Source: Vibrio algicola (lineage in GTDB: Bacteria; Pseudomonadota; Gammaproteobacteria; Enterobacterales; Vibrionaceae). From it: a stretch of 64,000 nucleotides of DNA. This document shows, piece by piece, positions 55,728 through 64,000 of the stretch. Within the stretch, counting starts at the first letter, position 1; each line of letters begins with the position of its first letter. Under the pieces are notes generated by a model. The model saw only the letters and a list, made by a program, of their open reading frames with translations, ran no database searches and had not been told where the DNA came from. The translations under genes and the position numbers were made by a program. The stretch lies in contig NZ_CP045699.1 of assembly GCF_009601765.2 (NCBI RefSeq), positions 868,001 through 932,000 of the forward strand. The letters are read 5' to 3'.

Positions 55728-57008
55728 CTATGAAGAAGAATGAGTTTCTTGGGAAATTAATTGTTTTTCATACACCTTAAAGAAAGGTCGATAAATCATC
55801 CAAGAATTAAACATCGCAAACAGCACCATCAAGATGTTATGCCAACTCCCATTTGAAGATAACGATGCACCAATCGGGGCGGGCATCGACCAAGGCAACA
55901 TTGAAATAAAAGGGTCTAACAAACCAAGCTGAGTAAAATGCCATGCAAGAGTGGCGTTGATTAATGGCACACATACGAAAGGAAGAAAGAACATTGGGTT
56001 CATGATAATCGGAAATCCAAACAAAATCGGTTCGTTGATATTAAACATAGAGGGAATAAGCCCTATTTTTCCCACTGAGCTTAATTGTTTTGAACGACTT
56101 TTTAGCGCCATAAAAACCAGAGGCAAAGTCGAACCCACTCCACCAATTAACAAATAATAATCCCAGAAACCTTGCAAATAGATATGAGGAACCGGCGCAC
56201 CTGCGGCTAACGCTGTTTGGTTGGCAATAAGTCCACTGAGCCAAAACGGATTCATAATGCCGGTAACAATTAATGATCCGTGGATCCCCATAAACCACAG
56301 CAGTTGGCAAAGCAATAGCGAGAGAAGCACGGCGGTTAATGTATCGCTGGCAATCACCAAAGGTTTGAATATGTCAGTGATTAATTGCGGAAAATACAAA
56401 CCAGTATAATGTTTTAAAGTTAAGTTAATTATCGCCAAAGACAACATGATAAATAACAAAGGTAAGATTAATTTAAAACCATTACGGGTAATGAGCGGTA
56501 CTTCTTCTGGCATATCGAAATACCATCCCTTGCGATAAAAAAATCGGATCACTTCAATACTGTATATGCTTGAAATAATAGCGGTAAATAAACCATTACC
56601 ACCTAGGTAACTGCCAGGTGATGCGTGTTCAATGGTTCCGGTTAACAATAAGAAAGCCACGCAACCTGTTAAGCCTGATAAACGTTCTGGAATACCATAT
56701 TGCTTGGCCAAACTGGCACTGGCACCAAAGGCAATAAACAAAGCAATTAACCCCATGGTGTGCTCAAACATGGTAGAAAAAAATGCTCGGTACTCTAATA
56801 GAAACGCATTAATGCTTGGGTAATTCGAAGGATTAAAGGGCGGAAAAATAAAAGGAACAAATAGGCTGCCCACAACAATAAACGGCATCGAAATCTGAAA
56901 CCCATCTCTGATCGCAATTAGGTGTTTACTGCTCGCCAACCAATTAGCAATTGGTGAAATGTGACGTTCGACACGTTTCATAAGCAGTCGATTGGTTTGC
57001 TGATCCAT
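55728..57008 (-). CDS. PTS lactose/cellobiose-type EIIC permease (orphan)
   Basis: A 426-residue EIIC with about ten helices. SKHLIAIRDGFQISMPFIVVGSLF, WFMGIHGSLIVTGIMNPFW and PSMFNINEPILFGFPIIMNPMFFLPF are intact, so it looks functional. It is closer in these strips to the second-set EIIC (57682) than to the first. It has no EIIA or EIIB of its own and probably borrows them from the divergent second set. It shares the 188-base control region with EIIB (57196), including the palindrome at 57099-57118. Confidence 0.93.
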   Translation of the reverse strand: MDQQTNRLLMKRVERHISPIANWLASSKHLIAIRDGFQISMPFIVVGSLFVPFIFPPFNPSNYPSINAFLLEYRAFFSTMFEHTMGLIALFIAFGASASLAKQYGIPERLSGLTGCVAFLLLTGTIEHASPGSYLGGNGLFTAIISSIYSIEVIRFFYRKGWYFDMPEEVPLITRNGFKLILPLLFIMLSLAIINLTLKHYTGLYFPQLITDIFKPLVIASDTLTAVLLSLLLCQLLWFMGIHGSLIVTGIMNPFWLSGLIANQTALAAGAPVPHIYLQGFWDYYLLIGGVGSTLPLVFMALKSRSKQLSSVGKIGLIPSMFNINEPILFGFPIIMNPMFFLPFVCVPLINATLAWHFTQLGLLDPFISMLPWSMPAPIGASLSSNGSWHNILMVLFAMFNSWMIYRPFFKVYEKQLISQETHSSS

Positions 57009-57098
57009 TTTTTCTCGCTTGAATTGTTTAACTAGATCTCATTTTGCCAGATTTTTCTCTGCAATCGAGTGATCAAATTCACATTTAAGTTTCCAGGC

Positions 57099-57118
57099 TT
57101 TGGAAACCGGTTTCCAAA
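57099..57118. promoter_or_regulatory. LacI-type operator between orphan EIIC and second PTS operon
   Basis: TTTGGAAACCGGTTTCCAAA is a perfect 20-base palindrome with a central CG. It sits in the divergent region and could control both the orphan EIIC-ROK genes and the EIIB-EIIC-GH1-EIIA-lacI genes. The LacI protein at 61098 is the likely binder. Confidence 0.75.
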
Positions 57119-57195
57119 AAGTTTCCACATGATAACTTAGTGACATCGAAACACACTTTGTTTACTTAATATGTTAAACCAAAACTGAGGTTATT

Positions 57196-57501
57196 ATGAA
57201 AAAAATTATGCTTTGTTGCTCTGCTGGTATGTCGACCAGCATGTTAATGAAAAAAATGATCGCGGAAGCCGATAAGCGTGGTTTGGAAGTGGATATTCAG
57301 GCTTTTGGAGCATCAGAGTTTGACCAGCATGCCCCTCATTTTGAATGTGTCCTTTTAGGTCCACAAATTAAATATATGCAAGCCGATTTACAAAAGAAAG
57401 CGGATCCATACGGCATTAAAGTAGAACCAATCAATATGATGGATTATGGCATGCAGAAGGGCGATAAAGTCCTCGATCATGCATTATCTTTGATTGGCTA
57501 A
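57196..57501 (+). CDS. PTS lactose/cellobiose-type EIIB (second set)
   Basis: A 101-residue EIIB, MKKIMLCCSAGMSTSMLMKKM, with the phospho-cysteine at C8 and an extra Cys at 7. It ends with MMDYGMQKGDKVLDHALSLIG, almost the same as the first EIIB. First gene of the second operon, followed by a palindromic element and EIIC. Confidence 0.95.
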   Translation: MKKIMLCCSAGMSTSMLMKKMIAEADKRGLEVDIQAFGASEFDQHAPHFECVLLGPQIKYMQADLQKKADPYGIKVEPINMMDYGMQKGDKVLDHALSLIG

Positions 57502-57588
57502 TTCCTTTGATAGAGAAATAGTTTGAATGGACGAGTACAAAAAAATAAATAAAACGTACCGCCAACGACATTAACCTTCGCTTACTGT

Positions 57589-57632
57589 TATACCCAAGTA
57601 ACATCCCCCCTGACTTACGTTGCTTGGGTATA
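57589..57632. repeat. ERIC-like palindrome between EIIB and EIIC
   Basis: TATACCCAAGTAAC (57589-57602) and GTTGCTTGGGTATA (57619-57632) are inverted arms with one mismatch around 16 bases. The GGGTATA tips are like intergenic palindromes common in Vibrio. It lies inside the operon and could form an mRNA hairpin that changes the EIIB to EIIC ratio. Confidence 0.65.
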
Positions 57633-57681
57633 GGTGCCTTAGAAGAGGCATTGAATAATACGACTACCTTAAGGACATCTC

Positions 57682-59004
57682 ATGAGCTCTATCAATGATG
57701 CATTGACGAACTTTATTGAACAAAAGGTTACGCCAATTGCTGGGCGTATCGGAAATCAAAGACACGTAACTTCGATCCGTGATGGATTTATCTCTGCTCT
57801 ACCTTTCATGATTGTTGGTTCATTCATGTTGGTGTTTATCTTCCCTCCATTTTCACCTGACACTTCTTGGGGATTTGCACAAACATGGTTAGGTTTTTCT
57901 AACGAATACCGCGAGCAATTAATGTTGCCGTTTAACCTGAGTATGGGCGTGATGACGTTCTTTATCTCAACTGGGGTCGCGGCAAGTTTAGCGCGTCATT
58001 ATGATTTAGACCCACTTGCGACAGGCTTATTAGCGTTAATGTCTTTCTTATTAGTGGCCGCGCCAATTGAAGATGGCAAGTTAGTGATGACCTATTTTGG
58101 TGGGCCGGGTATTTTTACCGCGCTGATCACCGCGATTTACGCAACTGAAGTATATGCCTTCTTAAAACGTAAAAATATTACGATTAAACTGCCACCAGAA
58201 GTGCCTGCTGGGGTGGCTCGCTCGTTTGAAATCTTGATACCAGTATTAGTGATTATCTTAACACTTCATCCTTTGAACTTATTCATTGAAGCTGAAACGG
58301 GCATGATTATTCCGCAAGCGATCATGTCAATGCTTGAGCCTTTAGTCTCTGCTTCGGATTCGCTACCAGCTATTCTACTGGCGGTCTTGGTGTGTCAAAT
58401 TCTATGGTTTGCGGGTATTCACGGCGCTTTAATTGTGACCGGAATTATGAATCCATTTTGGTTGGCTAATTTAGCGGTAAACCAAACAGCACTAGCCAAT
58501 GGCATGGAGCCACCAGTTATCTTCCTACAAGGATTCTGGGATCACTACTTACTGATTGGTGGGGTAGGCTCTACGTTACCACTTGCGTTTATGTTGGCTC
58601 GTAGCCGCTCAATTCACCTGAAAACCGTGGGTAAGTTAAGTACGGTGCCTGCACTGTTTAATATCAACGAACCGCTATTGTTTGGTACACCAATCATTAT
58701 GAATCCTGTGATGTTTATTCCATTCGTGTGCGTGCCAATGATTAATGCGGTAGTGGCTTACTTCGCTTTGAAATTTGATTTAGTTGCACGAGTCGTTTCA
58801 GTGACACCATGGACAACACCAGGGCCAATAGGGGCATCGTGGGCAGCAAACTGGGCATTGAGTCCTGTGATTTTATGCTTTATCTGTATGGCGATTGCCG
58901 CTGTGGTTTACTTACCATTTATCAAGGCGTATGAAAAACAGTTACTTGAAGATGAAGCCAAGCAACATGCGGAAGAAACTCAAGGTCAAACTGCAACTGC
59001 ATAA
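57682..59004 (+). CDS. PTS lactose/cellobiose-type EIIC permease (second set)
   Basis: A 440-residue EIIC with about ten helices. QRHVTSIRDGFISALPFMIVGSFML, WFAGIHGALIVTGIMNPFW and PALFNINEPLLFGTPIIMNPVMFIPF are the family strips. It is similar to the orphan EIIC at 55728 (shared NPFWL, NQTALA, LQGFWDYYLLIGGVGSTLPL-type runs), which suggests a duplication. The C-terminal tail is acidic and Gln-rich. Confidence 0.95.
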   Translation: MSSINDALTNFIEQKVTPIAGRIGNQRHVTSIRDGFISALPFMIVGSFMLVFIFPPFSPDTSWGFAQTWLGFSNEYREQLMLPFNLSMGVMTFFISTGVAASLARHYDLDPLATGLLALMSFLLVAAPIEDGKLVMTYFGGPGIFTALITAIYATEVYAFLKRKNITIKLPPEVPAGVARSFEILIPVLVIILTLHPLNLFIEAETGMIIPQAIMSMLEPLVSASDSLPAILLAVLVCQILWFAGIHGALIVTGIMNPFWLANLAVNQTALANGMEPPVIFLQGFWDHYLLIGGVGSTLPLAFMLARSRSIHLKTVGKLSTVPALFNINEPLLFGTPIIMNPVMFIPFVCVPMINAVVAYFALKFDLVARVVSVTPWTTPGPIGASWAANWALSPVILCFICMAIAAVVYLPFIKAYEKQLLEDEAKQHAEETQGQTATA

Positions 59005-59092
59005 TGTCACTCACGAATAGATTAGTCACTGCGGTAAGCTTTATTCCGATAATTAAAGATTACCGCAGTTCAAAAAATTGAAAAGGATACCA

Positions 59093-60490
59093 ATGATGCA
59101 ACATCAATTTCCGAAAAATTTTTGGTGGGGAAGCGCTTCGTCTGCGACACAAACAGAAGGTGCTGCATTTGAAGATGGTAAAGGTGAAAACATTTGGGAC
59201 CATTGGTACAAGACACAACCGAATCGATTCTTTGGTGATGTCAGTGCAACCGATGCGTCGACGTTTTACCAACACTATCGTAGCGATATTGCGCTAATGA
59301 AAGAGATTGGACATAACTCTTTTCGTACCTCTATTTCATGGTCTCGTTTAATTCCCAATGGTTGTGGTGAGGTTAACCCTAAAGCGGTTGAGTTTTATAA
59401 CAATGTAATTGACGAAATGTTGGCGCAAGGCATTGAACCTTTTATTAACTTATTTCATTTTGATATGCCAATGGCAATGCAAGAAATAGGCGGCTGGGAA
59501 AGCCGTAAAGTGGTCGAAGCCTACACTGAGTTTGCCGCAACGTGTTTTGAGTTATTTGGTGACCGAGTTAAGTATTGGTTTACCTTTAACGAGCCCATTG
59601 TGCCGGTTGAAGGTGGTTATTTATATGACTTCCATTACCCGAATGTTGTAGATTTTGGTCGTGCGGTCACCGTCGGTTATCACACTATGTTAGCGCATGC
59701 TAAAGCGGTAGCGAAATACCGTCAATATCAACAAAAAAACCAACAACAGGAGGGACAGATTGGCATTATTTTAAACTTAACGCCGTCTTACCCTCGCTCG
59801 CAAAACCCTGCTGATTTAAAAGCGGCCAATATTGCGGACCTGTTGTTTAATCGTAGTTTTCTAGATCCATCAGTAACCGGTGAATTTCCTCAAGGGTTAG
59901 TTGATTTGTTAACTGAACATGGTCAAATGCCTGTGTGTGAAACCGGCGATCGTGAGATCATTGCGGCAGGGAAAGTAGATATACTTGGGGTGAATTATTA
60001 TCAGCCTCGCCGAGTCAAAGCGCGATTAACGGCTGTTGATACTAATGGTCCATTTATGCCGGAATGGTTCTTTGAAAACTATGAAATGCCAGGGCGTAAG
60101 ATGAACCCTCATCGTGGCTGGGAAATCTACGAAAAAGGCATTTATGACATCATGACTAACTTACGTGAAAACTACGGCAACATTCCATGCTTTATTTCAG
60201 AGAATGGTATGGGTGTTGAAGGTGAAGATAAGTTTTTGAAGGATGGACAAATCCAAGACACATACCGAATCGAGTTTATTCAAGACCACCTGTCTTGGTT
60301 GCATAAAGCGATTCAAGAAGGATCGGATTGTCGCGGTTATCACCTTTGGACCTTTATTGATAATTGGTCTTGGAATAATGCTTATAAAAATCGTTATGGC
60401 TTCTATAGCTTAGATTTAGCCACGCAAACCAGAACCAAAAAATTAAGCGGTGAGTGGTTCGCAGAAGTATCAAAAAATAATGGTTTTTAG
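59093..60490 (+). CDS. GH1 6-phospho-beta-glucosidase (second set)
   Basis: A 465-residue GH1 enzyme. Acid/base Glu is in WFTFNEPIVP and nucleophile Glu in CFISENGMG. The phosphate strip reads NWSWNNAYKNRYGFYSLD, somewhat unlike the other two GH1 proteins, so its substrate may differ. The WWGSASSATQTEGAAFEDGKGENIWDHWYK start is like a subgroup of phospho-glycosidases. I chose ATG 59093, five bases after AAAAGGA; ATG 59096 is equally possible. Followed by EIIA. Confidence 0.93.
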   Translation: MMQHQFPKNFWWGSASSATQTEGAAFEDGKGENIWDHWYKTQPNRFFGDVSATDASTFYQHYRSDIALMKEIGHNSFRTSISWSRLIPNGCGEVNPKAVEFYNNVIDEMLAQGIEPFINLFHFDMPMAMQEIGGWESRKVVEAYTEFAATCFELFGDRVKYWFTFNEPIVPVEGGYLYDFHYPNVVDFGRAVTVGYHTMLAHAKAVAKYRQYQQKNQQQEGQIGIILNLTPSYPRSQNPADLKAANIADLLFNRSFLDPSVTGEFPQGLVDLLTEHGQMPVCETGDREIIAAGKVDILGVNYYQPRRVKARLTAVDTNGPFMPEWFFENYEMPGRKMNPHRGWEIYEKGIYDIMTNLRENYGNIPCFISENGMGVEGEDKFLKDGQIQDTYRIEFIQDHLSWLHKAIQEGSDCRGYHLWTFIDNWSWNNAYKNRYGFYSLDLATQTRTKKLSGEWFAEVSKNNGF

Positions 60491-60562
60491 TTTTTTATCG
60501 TTAAACCACCTTAAGCATCAAATTAAAACACAAATTAACTGAAGAATGACTGGGAAAACAAA

Positions 60563-60877
60563 ATGGATATGGATTTAGAAGAACAAGTTATGGGTATTAT
60601 CATTAACGCGGGTCAATCAAAAAGCCTTGCCTTTGAAGCATTATTTGCCGCCAAAGCGGGTGAGTTTGATAAAGCCGAAGCGCTAATGAAAGAGTCACAA
60701 GAGTTTGCTAATTTGGCTCACTTAGTTCAAACCAAATTAATTGAAGCGGATGAAGGCGAAGGAAAAACCAAGATGACGCTTATTATGGTACATGCTCAGG
60801 ATCACTTAATGACCAGTATGCTGGCAAAAGAAATGATGGCAGAGTTGATTGATCTGCATAAGCGTCTCGCTGCTTAA
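60563..60877 (+). CDS. PTS lactose/cellobiose-type EIIA (second set)
   Basis: A 104-residue EIIA with phospho-accepting H77 and D80 in MVHAQDHLM, and INAGQSKSLAFEAL near the start. It is shorter at the N-terminus than the first EIIA but otherwise very similar, which suggests that the two PTS sets come from a duplication. Confidence 0.95.
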   Translation: MDMDLEEQVMGIIINAGQSKSLAFEALFAAKAGEFDKAEALMKESQEFANLAHLVQTKLIEADEGEGKTKMTLIMVHAQDHLMTSMLAKEMMAELIDLHKRLAA

Positions 60878-60899
60878 ATATAGAATTAAAAATTCCCTA

Positions 60900-60948
60900 G
60901 GTCTGCTTATTAGAATATGGATTAAGACAATAAGTAGACCGATTTTTA
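60900..60948 (+). terminator. Terminator of the second PTS operon
   Basis: GGTCTGCTTATT and AATAAGTAGACC pair (one mismatch) around 17 bases, then GATTTTTAT. It separates EIIA from the lacI gene, which must have its own promoter. Confidence 0.75.
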
Positions 60949-61097
60949 TATTTAAGTCACTGTGAAGTAGAAGTAGCGAGGACGATTCGTTTCAACACAT
61001 TTTGTTAATGGTTGATGTGAAGCTAATGCTAGATAACCTATCGAAAAGCAGGGTATAATCGACTATTCATTCGTAGTATGAGTAAATAGAGAACTCA

Positions 61098-62060
61098 ATG
61101 GCAACCATCACAGATGTATCAAGATTGGCTAATGTATCAAAAGCGACCGTATCGCGTGTTATGAGCGGCAGTCGTGGTGTGCGTGAAGATAGTCGATTAG
61201 CTGTGTTAAAAGCTGCTCAAGAACTCAACTATAGCCCCAACGTTGCCGCGCAAAACTTAGCCACTCAATCGAGCCATTATGTTGGTGTGGTGCTCAACAC
61301 TTCAGACGCTGCCAGTGTCACCAGTTACCTTCCTGCCATTTCGCGTAAACTTAAAGCGATGAATAAATTAATGCTGGTGCAATTTGCCGAAAGTGTGGAT
61401 GAGCAACAACATGCATTGTTTGAACTGAATTCGCAATGTGAAGCGGTGATAATGATTAATGGCACCATCAACACTTCGGCGTTTGAGAACGTCTTGCACA
61501 TGGATGGTATGCTCACCGATGTGCAAACTTCGGTTGGATTTGATTATCAATTTGCAGCAGAAAGTGCCTGTCGTTATTTACTCGGAAAAGGACATCGAAA
61601 AATCGCTTTGTTGGTAGATGATTTAACACAAGCCAATTGTTCTGAATTATTGAATGGTTATAAAAATGCGATTCAAAATTTGTCGTTGCCTTATGATCGC
61701 CGTTTAGTGATTGAAGCGAAACAAAATCCAGAACAATCGTTACTGGGTTTAATTAACAGTTTTACTCAATATAGCGCCATCGTAGTAAAGCGAGACAGTT
61801 ACGCGGCTGAAGCAATGCGTTTAATGCGTCAGTTTAATATCCAAGTACCCGAAGACGTCTCGGTGATTTCCTTAGAAGATTCTCCGCTTGCTCAACAACT
61901 CAACCCAACCGTAACCTGCATTAGTCATTCTAGCCATCAATTGGCACAAGTGTGCATGGAGAACCTTGAGCAAATGCTTGAGAAAACCAGCCTAAAAATG
62001 AAAGATAGCCCGTTGATTTCGGGTCGCTTAGTCTGCCGTGAATCGGTTGCAGACCTTTAA
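61098..62060 (+). CDS. LacI-family transcriptional regulator (fourth)
   Basis: A 320-residue repressor, slightly short. HTH MATITDVSRLANVSKATVSRVMSG, hinge YSPNVAAQNLATQSSHYVGVVL with a divergent LATQ helix, and a compact ligand domain that lacks part of the usual central segment. It follows the second PTS operon and is the best candidate to bind TTTGGAAACCGGTTTCCAAA at 57099-57118. A MITE-like element lies 60 bases after its stop. Confidence 0.9.
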   Translation: MATITDVSRLANVSKATVSRVMSGSRGVREDSRLAVLKAAQELNYSPNVAAQNLATQSSHYVGVVLNTSDAASVTSYLPAISRKLKAMNKLMLVQFAESVDEQQHALFELNSQCEAVIMINGTINTSAFENVLHMDGMLTDVQTSVGFDYQFAAESACRYLLGKGHRKIALLVDDLTQANCSELLNGYKNAIQNLSLPYDRRLVIEAKQNPEQSLLGLINSFTQYSAIVVKRDSYAAEAMRLMRQFNIQVPEDVSVISLEDSPLAQQLNPTVTCISHSSHQLAQVCMENLEQMLEKTSLKMKDSPLISGRLVCRESVADL

Positions 62061-62121
62061 ATTTTCCCTCCTTCGTTTTACCTAATTACCTCGTTAATTT
62101 TCTGATGTTAAAGAGTGCTTT

Positions 62122-62270
62122 ATACCAATTCTATTTAATATTTGATCAATTTGAATACGCCGAAAAGACGCGGCTCCGTCCTTGGTCACTTGATAAAAGG
62201 CCATCCATGGCCTTTGACACTTTTCTCTGTACTCAATTTTGAACAATCATTAAATTTATGGAATGGGTAT
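62122..62270. repeat. MITE-like element, full-length copy (149 bases)
   Basis: It begins ATACCAATTCTATTTAATATTTGATCAA in register and its reverse complement begins ATACCCATTCCATAAATTTAATGATTG, so the ends are imperfect inverted repeats of over 20 bases. An inner palindrome AAAGGCCATCCATGGCCTTT (62196-62215) stands in the centre. There is no open frame. Copies at 14475-14606 and 9367-9428 prove it is a dispersed family. Source transposase unknown; no such gene is in this window. Confidence 0.8.
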
Positions 62271-62576
62271 TCGTCGCTGAAACTTGTAACGTGAAGTGAG
62301 TTGGGAATATAACTAACAATAGCCGTTTTGGCGTGAAACTTTCATGATTATGAAACAAAATAATGAAGTTTCATGGTGCGGATCATGACTGTGATTAAGG
62401 TAAATAATTCACTATTAGATACGTATAAAAACCCAGTTTTACGGTTTATTTCAGGTTTTATCGGTATGAATAGCGTAATTTATCAGTATTGATTTTAGGT
62501 GTGATAACTATATGGTTTACTATCGCTATGAAGCCTAAATAACCCTTATTTACTATCAATTTCGCAAGGATATAAA
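62271..62576. promoter_or_regulatory. Control region of the last GH1 gene
   Basis: Three copies of the ATGAAAC/GTTTCAT words lie close together: TTTCATGATTATGAAA (62340-62355, palindrome) and ATGAAAC...GTTTCAT (62350-62374). They are about 200 bases before the start codon. A ribosome site AAGGA (62565-62569) precedes the ATG. Confidence 0.5.
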
Positions 62577-63998
62577 ATGGCATTTCAAAATAATTTTCTA
62601 TGGGGTAGTGCATCCGCGGCCTATCAAATTGAAGGCGGCGCAAGTTTAGACGGTAAAGGCCCATCAATTTGGGATACCTATTCACGTATTCCGGGTAACA
62701 CCTTTAAAAATACCACTGGCGAAGTGGCGATCGACTTCTATCATCAATTTGAACAAGACATCGATTTAATGAAAGAAATGGGTTTAAACGCCTATCGATT
62801 TTCAGTCTCTTGGCCACGCGTCATGGCGGATGGTCGTACTGTCAATCCAAAAGGGGTTGAGTTTTATCACAAGGTTATCGACAAGCTGATCGAGGCTGGC
62901 GTTGAGCCTATCTTAACCATCTATCATTGGGATCTTCCACAAACACTACAAGATGAATATGCAGGTTGGGAAAGTCGCGAAATCATCAAAGATTTCACTA
63001 ATTATTGTGAATTGTTATATCAAGAATTTGGCAATAAAGTGAAGTACTGGGTCACGATGAATGAACAAAATATATTCACGGGGTTAGGTTATGTACAAAA
63101 GCTACACCCACCAAAAGTATCAGATTATCAACGTTTTATTAATGCTAACCATATTGCCAGTTTAGCCAATGCCAGTGCGATTAAATTATTCCGTGATATG
63201 GATATTGAAGGACAAGTAGGACCAAGTTTTGCCTATGGACCAACCTACGCAAAAAGTGAAAAACCAGAAGATGTGATCGCGATGGAAAACGCCCAAGAGA
63301 TCGAAAACTTCTTGTGGATGGATGTTTATGCTAAAGGTGAATACCCTCGAATTGGTTTAAAACTACTTGAAAATCTAGGCATTAAAGTTGACTTCCAACC
63401 TGGGGATAAAGAATTACTCAAAGCTGGTGTGTGTGATTTCATGGGGTTGAATTATTATCAATCTGCCACCTATATCGACCCTAATAATAAGCAAGAAAAT
63501 GTGCAAGCTGGTAATGCGGCTCAAGTGTCGATTGTGTCTGATGTAAAAGCTATCCCAACTGAAGAGTTATATGCTCGCGCCGATAATGACTATTTAAAAA
63601 TGACCGATTGGAACTGGGCTATTGACCCAAATGGTCTACGTGTATCGTTACGCCGTATTACCTCACGCTATGGTTTGCCGGTACTGATCAGTGAAAATGG
63701 TTTAGGCGCATTTGATACCTTAACCGAAGATGGTAAAGTGCACGATGATTACCGTATCGATTTCTTAAAGCAACATGTTGAAGCGATTGAAGCCGCGATT
63801 GACGATGGCTGTGAAGTATTAGGCTACTGCACTTGGTCATTCCAAGACTTATTTAGTTGGTTAAATGGTTATGCTAAACGTTACGGATTTGTTTATGTCG
63901 ACCGTGATGAAGAAAGTGAGAAAGAGCTAAAACGCTACAAAAAAGACAGTTTTTACTGGTATCAAAAAGTGATTGAGAGTAATGGTAAAACGTTGTAA
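62577..63998 (+). CDS. GH1 6-phospho-beta-glucosidase (third)
   Basis: A 473-residue GH1 enzyme, complete just before the window end. The acid/base strip is VTMNEQNIF (E163), with Gln where most GH1 enzymes have Pro (NEP); nucleophile Glu is in LISENGLG. The SWLNGYAKRYGFVYVD strip with Ser, Lys and Tyr supports a phosphorylated substrate. It stands alone or leads a further operon beyond the window. The upstream ATGAAAC sites differ from the CCGG-type operators of the other sets. Confidence 0.93.
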   Translation: MAFQNNFLWGSASAAYQIEGGASLDGKGPSIWDTYSRIPGNTFKNTTGEVAIDFYHQFEQDIDLMKEMGLNAYRFSVSWPRVMADGRTVNPKGVEFYHKVIDKLIEAGVEPILTIYHWDLPQTLQDEYAGWESREIIKDFTNYCELLYQEFGNKVKYWVTMNEQNIFTGLGYVQKLHPPKVSDYQRFINANHIASLANASAIKLFRDMDIEGQVGPSFAYGPTYAKSEKPEDVIAMENAQEIENFLWMDVYAKGEYPRIGLKLLENLGIKVDFQPGDKELLKAGVCDFMGLNYYQSATYIDPNNKQENVQAGNAAQVSIVSDVKAIPTEELYARADNDYLKMTDWNWAIDPNGLRVSLRRITSRYGLPVLISENGLGAFDTLTEDGKVHDDYRIDFLKQHVEAIEAAIDDGCEVLGYCTWSFQDLFSWLNGYAKRYGFVYVDRDEESEKELKRYKKDSFYWYQKVIESNGKTL

Positions 63999-64000
63999 TT

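Noticed and set aside
1..64000. CRISPR array
   Set aside because: No regularly spaced direct repeats of suitable size and no cas genes are seen.

Overview
The window reads as chromosomal DNA of a marine gammaproteobacterium, most likely a Vibrionaceae member (Vibrio or a close relative). This is an inference from gene content and order: an rnfABCDGE-nth operon, ychE next to adhE, sodB divergent from grxD, yejK/yejL/yejM, uvrB-yvcK-moa, a Vibrio-type secreted chitinase A, and short Vibrio-like intergenic palindromes. There is no rRNA gene here and species cannot be fixed by reading alone.

Layout. 1-4.6 kb is an accessory edge: the 3' part of an enolase-superfamily sugar acid dehydratase, a GntR/UTRA regulator, an unrecognised ORF that stops at the edge of an IS3-family element, and an integrase fragment cut by the same element and lying beside tRNA-Ser(UGA). 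This looks like the remains of a tRNA-integrated island. 4.7-33 kb is mostly conserved housekeeping: the yejM/yejL/yejK locus, asd, a voltage-gated K+ channel with a zinc ribbon, ychE, adhE, an SDR, sodB/grxD, a NhaC-type antiporter, rnt, gloA, nth, the Rnf complex, tRNA-Asn, uvrB, yvcK and a moaACDE operon (no moaB) behind a probable Moco riboswitch.

33-64 kb is a polysaccharide and peptide utilisation region. It holds a lipoprotein alginate lyase (CBM32-like plus PL7), a secreted multidomain GH18 chitinase, an oppABCDF oligopeptide transporter, and a large beta-glucoside cluster. That cluster has a LamB-family porin divergent from a MalM-like lipoprotein, two complete lactose/cellobiose-type PTS sets (EIIA, EIIB, EIIC), one extra orphan EIIC, a ROK-family kinase-like protein, three GH1 phospho-beta-glucosidases and four LacI-family regulators. 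Sugar presumably enters through the porin, is phosphorylated by the PTS, and is cleaved in the cytoplasm by the GH1 enzymes. Distinct LacI-type palindromes lie in the control regions (TGTAACCGGTTACA near 54.3 kb; TTTGGAAACCGGTTTCCAAA near 57.1 kb; AAACCGGTTT near 48.56 kb).

Repeats not explained by genes include a MITE-like family with ATACC-type terminal inverted repeats (62122-62270 full length, 14475-14606 lacking its right end, 9367-9428 internally deleted), other palindromes at 7899-8005, 37535-37582 and 57589-57632, and a separated 15-bp inverted repeat upstream of oppA. I found no CRISPR array, prophage or convincing new defence system. The most interesting items are the MITE-like family (one copy supplies a gene's stop codon), the IS-cut integrase at tRNA-Ser, and the apparent operator code of the beta-glucoside region.
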